Shown here: positions 61,280 through 64,000 of the stretch, piece by piece
Position numbering within the stretch: position 1 is the first letter of the stretch
Layout: each line of letters starts with the position of its first letter
NCBI GenBank assembly: GCA_023678885.1
Contig: CM043002.1
Location: forward strand, 1,444,022 to 1,508,021
Length of the DNA stretch: 64,000 nt
Direction of reading: 5' to 3'
From: Pogostemon cablin
Taxonomy: Eukaryota > Streptophyta > Magnoliopsida > Lamiales > Lamiaceae
Translations under genes and position numbers: made by a program
The notes under the pieces: generated by a model
What the model saw: the letters and a program-made list of their open reading frames with translations, nothing else
What the model was told of the DNA's origin: nothing
The model's database searches: none

Positions 61280-62278
61280 GTAACAACAAATTTTGTATTT
61301 ATAGTAAAATAAATACAAAAGAATTACAATAATAATTCAGACGGATTAAACTTGATGATTTAGGAAACAATCTCTATCGATCCTCTGATTCTTCTTTCGA
61401 ATCAATTTGAACTTTGACTTTGACTCGTTGACTTGACTTTGCTGACTGCGTTGACTGTGTGTGTTGAGTCGAATCTTCAGTTGAAACTTGTCCGAACTCG
61501 AATTAGGGATTTTATAACATTTTTCCAGAGGCATCGAGCCTTTGTTTCGATTAAAGGTACTTGAGGTGAAAAACACTCGATATGGGGGGCTTAGCACCTT
61601 GATCCTGGGTCGTATGATGTTCTTGACTCGAAGAACACTGAAGAACTTAGTGTATGAAGAACACTTGATTCGGGAGCTTAGAACCTCGGGTTGTATGTTG
61701 TTCTTGACTCGAAGAACAATGAAAAACTTAGTGTATGAAGAACACGTGATTCGGGGGCTTAGGACCTGGATCCCGGACCGTATGCCATTCTTGTCTTGAA
61801 GATCTTGAGGAGCGTTGCTCATGTTTCAATCTCTTCAGAGTGTTGTCGTGTTCGGATGCTTCAGTGTATGTGTCAAATAAAGAGAGGAGACCACTTTATA
61901 TATGTGGGAGGTGAAGACTCCCTCATAAATGCCTTGCATTCTAATTGGTCCAGAGCTATTTGGGCCACATCCTATGGGCTTGGACCTCCACTTGTTTGGG
62001 TTGTAATTAGATCTATTTTATTTGGGCATGATTTAATTTGTATGAGCAGATTTGACCTAAGTCAGACCTCATTTGACTTAGGCTTGTTTGACTTGGAACA
62101 GACCTCATTTAATTTAAGCCTCATTTAATTTGTTGGACTTAAATTAATTATCAATTATTTATTAATCTATTTTTAGGAATTAATTTATTTAAATTCCAAA
62201 ATAAATTAATAATTGATATTTAATCAAGAAAATCCACGTGTCGCCATTTAATTGGACCGTAAATTTTAATTGCTTACA
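61280..62278. mobile_element. Solo LTR, 999 bp
   Basis: Starts TGTAACAAC and ends TTGCTTACA, giving TG...CA termini and a 5-bp inverted repeat TGTAA/TTACA. Flanks are GAGAT (61275-61279) and GGGAT (62279-62283), a 5-bp target duplication with one mismatch. There is no internal gag-pol sequence on either side, so it is a solo LTR from unequal recombination. Inside, about 61560-61800, blocks containing TTCTTGACTCGAAGAACA and TTAGTGTATGAAGAACAC repeat in tandem. Orientation and superfamily are not decided. Confidence 0.7.
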
Positions 62279-63200
62279 GGGATGTTATTGAAATTTCACA
62301 TATATTTTGTTTTTATTTCGGGTGCCTTGAGTAAAAGTTTGGATGACAACAACGCCGTACTTAAATTAATTACTGTTGTAATACTAAACTTGCATACTGG
62401 AGTGTAGTATGTGTCTTAAGTGAGAATCCCGAATGCAATTTTTTGGTTATTCTGTGTTTGATAGGTTTTCAGATGAGTCCGATTTTTTAGCAGCCACTAT
62501 TAACAAAGTACAATTTTAAATAGCCACATCTCTTATAACCAATTTTTACTAGCCACTTTTTAGTGGACTCCCTAAATTACCCTCATAACTGTTAGATAAA
62601 GGACGAAAATAAAGGGACCATCATGAAGTCAGTTTTGACTGCAGTAAATGTGGTGGGTGGACCACATTTAAATTTGTAATTAGTGGGTTGGTGGACCACA
62701 TTTAAAGTTTTTAAATTTTGGATGTGGGTTGATGGGATATATCATTAACGTCATTTTCACTTCTTTCTCTCTCTTCTTTCTTTCTGTCTCTCTCATCTTT
62801 CGTCCAACATTCTCTCTTTTCTTCTTTCCCTTTCGTCCCAAAGTGTCAAGCACAGTGCCACCAATATATCCATCGGCCGGAATAGGCGTTTTCGACTAGG
62901 TGCATTCCGGTAAATTTTGTAAATGGTAAATTTTCGAGTATGTATAAAAGCAGTGTTATTGACATCTCTAAATTGTGAGTTATTTGTGTATAATGTTTCC
63001 TACACTGATTTTTAGTACATTTTGTGTGCTTTTGTTCATATGTGTAAAATGTGAAATTAATTTTGTATCATGTCTCGTATATGTTGTGGTTTGAAAATGT
63101 AATATGTTGAATGTGACTTAATTGTGTATACATCATGTATTGAATGTAGGACCGCAGTGGGGGTGTTCATTTTTTTTGAATTTTTTTCAAAAATTTGGTT

Positions 63201-63780
63201 GGCCGAATAGGGGTTTTGTGTAGGCCGAATGAAACAAATCTTTAGGCCGAATAGAACAAGTGTAGGCCGAATAGAGCAAAGTGTGAGAGTAATTATTTTT
63301 ATTTTTTTGAAATTTTGGTTGGCCGAATAGAGGTTTTTTGTAGGCCGAATAGAATAAATCTTTAGGCCGAATAGAACAAGTGTAGGCCGAATAGAGCAAA
63401 GTGTAGGAGTAATTACTTTTGAAAATTTTTTAAATTTTGGTTGGACGAATAGAGGTTTTTAGTAGGCAGAATATAACAAATTTTTAAGCCGAATAGAACA
63501 AGTGTGGGCCGAATAGAGCAAATGGTAGGAGTTTTTTTAAATTTGTTTGAATTTTTGGTTGGCCGAATAGAGGTTTTTTGTAGTCCGAATAGAATAATTC
63601 TTTAGGCTGAATAGAACAAGTGTAGGCCGAATAGAGAAATGTTTATGAGTTTTGAATTTTTTGGAAATGGTTGGCTGGTCGAATAGAGCATATTTGATAG
63701 GCCGAATAGAGCAATTTCTATTGGCCGCATAGAACAGTTTGTAGGCCGAATAGAAGAAAATGTAAGCCGAATAGAACAAA
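63201..63780. repeat. GGCCGAATAG minisatellite with 120-bp higher-order unit
   Basis: About 21 copies of a word close to TAGGCCGAATAGARCAA, spaced roughly 20-40 bp. They are arranged in higher-order blocks starting near 63201, 63321, 63443, 63561 and 63676, so the period is about 120 bp, four words per block. Within a block the words differ consistently (AGAGG, AGAAT, AGAAC, AGAGC). The minus strand shows open frames rich in LFGLHLFYSAY-like text, which is only the translated repeat. Confidence 0.92.
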
Positions 63781-63887
63781 TGTTTGAGTGTGCAAATATT
63801 TGGTCAGTGGCTGCAATGAACTTATACTTATTTTGGCCATAATTATGACTTTCTGTCTTATTTAGCAAAAAATTTATTTGTGCAGGG

Positions 63888-64000
63888 TGACTGGAAGTAT
63901 CCTTCTATGCAGGGTCAGAACTGCAGTATACATAACTACTACAAACCTGGGGTTGCGGTAGAAATTATCCATACGCAGTTAACTAGAGTTGGGGGTAATG
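63888..64000 (+). other. Possible exon start running off the window
   Basis: After an acceptor-like TTTGTGCAG ending at 63886-63887, one frame stays open to the window end and reads GDWKYPSMQGQNCSIHNYYK and onward. It could be the first coding exon of a transposon protein. I do not recognise the family. Confidence 0.3.

Larger units (their letters stand above)
60420..64000. other. Repeat-rich region after the PPR pseudogene
   Basis: This holds a SINE-like copy (60573-60758), a solo LTR (61280-62278), the left part of a probable DNA transposon (from about 62488), a GGCCGAATAG array (63201-63780) and a possible exon running off the window (63888-64000). The stretch 60760-61279 shows nothing recognisable. 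Confidence 0.65.
62488..64000 (+). mobile_element. Left part of a probable DNA transposon (Mutator-like), continues past the window
   Basis: From about 62488 comes a TAGCAGCCACTATT/AAATAGCCAC stretch. A duplicated GGTGGACCACATTTAAA word follows (62657 and 62692), then a strongly pyrimidine-rich leader (62760-62850), possible donors and a long minisatellite-bearing intron. The layout resembles the left part of the 18.2-24.4 kb element. The far end is outside the window, so no inverted repeat can be tested. Confidence 0.35.

Noticed and set aside
63201..63780. Regular spaced repeats considered as a CRISPR array
   Set aside because: Spacers are near-identical between blocks, and this is a plant nuclear region; it is a minisatellite.
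63187..63868. Minus-strand frames reading LFYSAYTCSIRP-like repeats
   Set aside because: They are translated copies of the GGCCGAATAG minisatellite; no non-repeat sequence supports a protein.

Overview
This is a gene-dense, AT-rich eudicot nuclear window: GT-AG introns, MITE-littered introns and intergenic DNA, and several plant-specific families. Repeat style and protein affinity suggest an asterid, perhaps Lamiales, but that is only inference. No organellar, bacterial or CRISPR sequence is seen.

Nine gene loci were read exon by exon. (1) 1-3609 (+): 3' part of NRPE1, the largest subunit of RNA polymerase V, with WG repeats, DeCL domain and a GWN-repeat tail. (2) 6293-16170 (+): complete 17-exon GH2 beta-galactosidase with both catalytic Glu. 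(3) 27654-33035 (+): 8-exon plastid-type SirB1/transglutaminase-like protein. (4) 34667-38308 (-): 7-exon PI4P 5-kinase with eight MORN repeats. (5) 40281-41614 (-): NAD(P)H:quinone reductase with one unresolved exon junction. (6) 43895-46239 (+): 8-exon hydroxyproline O-arabinosyltransferase. (7) 49258-52230 (+) and (8) 56177-58211 (+): tandem AED3-like aspartyl proteases; the second has TAG as the last codon of exon 1. (9) 58547-60389 (-): a PPR-DYW gene broken by several lesions.

The gaps are mostly mobile DNA and tandem repeats. The 18.2-24.4 kb block is read as one non-autonomous Mutator-like element with a perfect 9-bp target duplication and an internal array of about 105-bp units. Other items are a hAT-type MITE in a GH2 intron, several Stowaway-type MITEs, two tRNA-derived SINE-like copies, a solo LTR at 61280-62278, and three more minisatellites: one telomere-like, one built on an AATT-centred palindrome, one on a GGCCGAATAG core.

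The genes do not form a pathway. They are separate housekeeping or defence-related loci: silencing, glycan turnover and cell-wall glycosylation, phosphoinositide signalling, redox, apoplastic proteolysis. The most unusual material is the repeat architecture, the expanded WG/GWN platform of NRPE1, and the decayed 56-60 kb protease/PPR segment.
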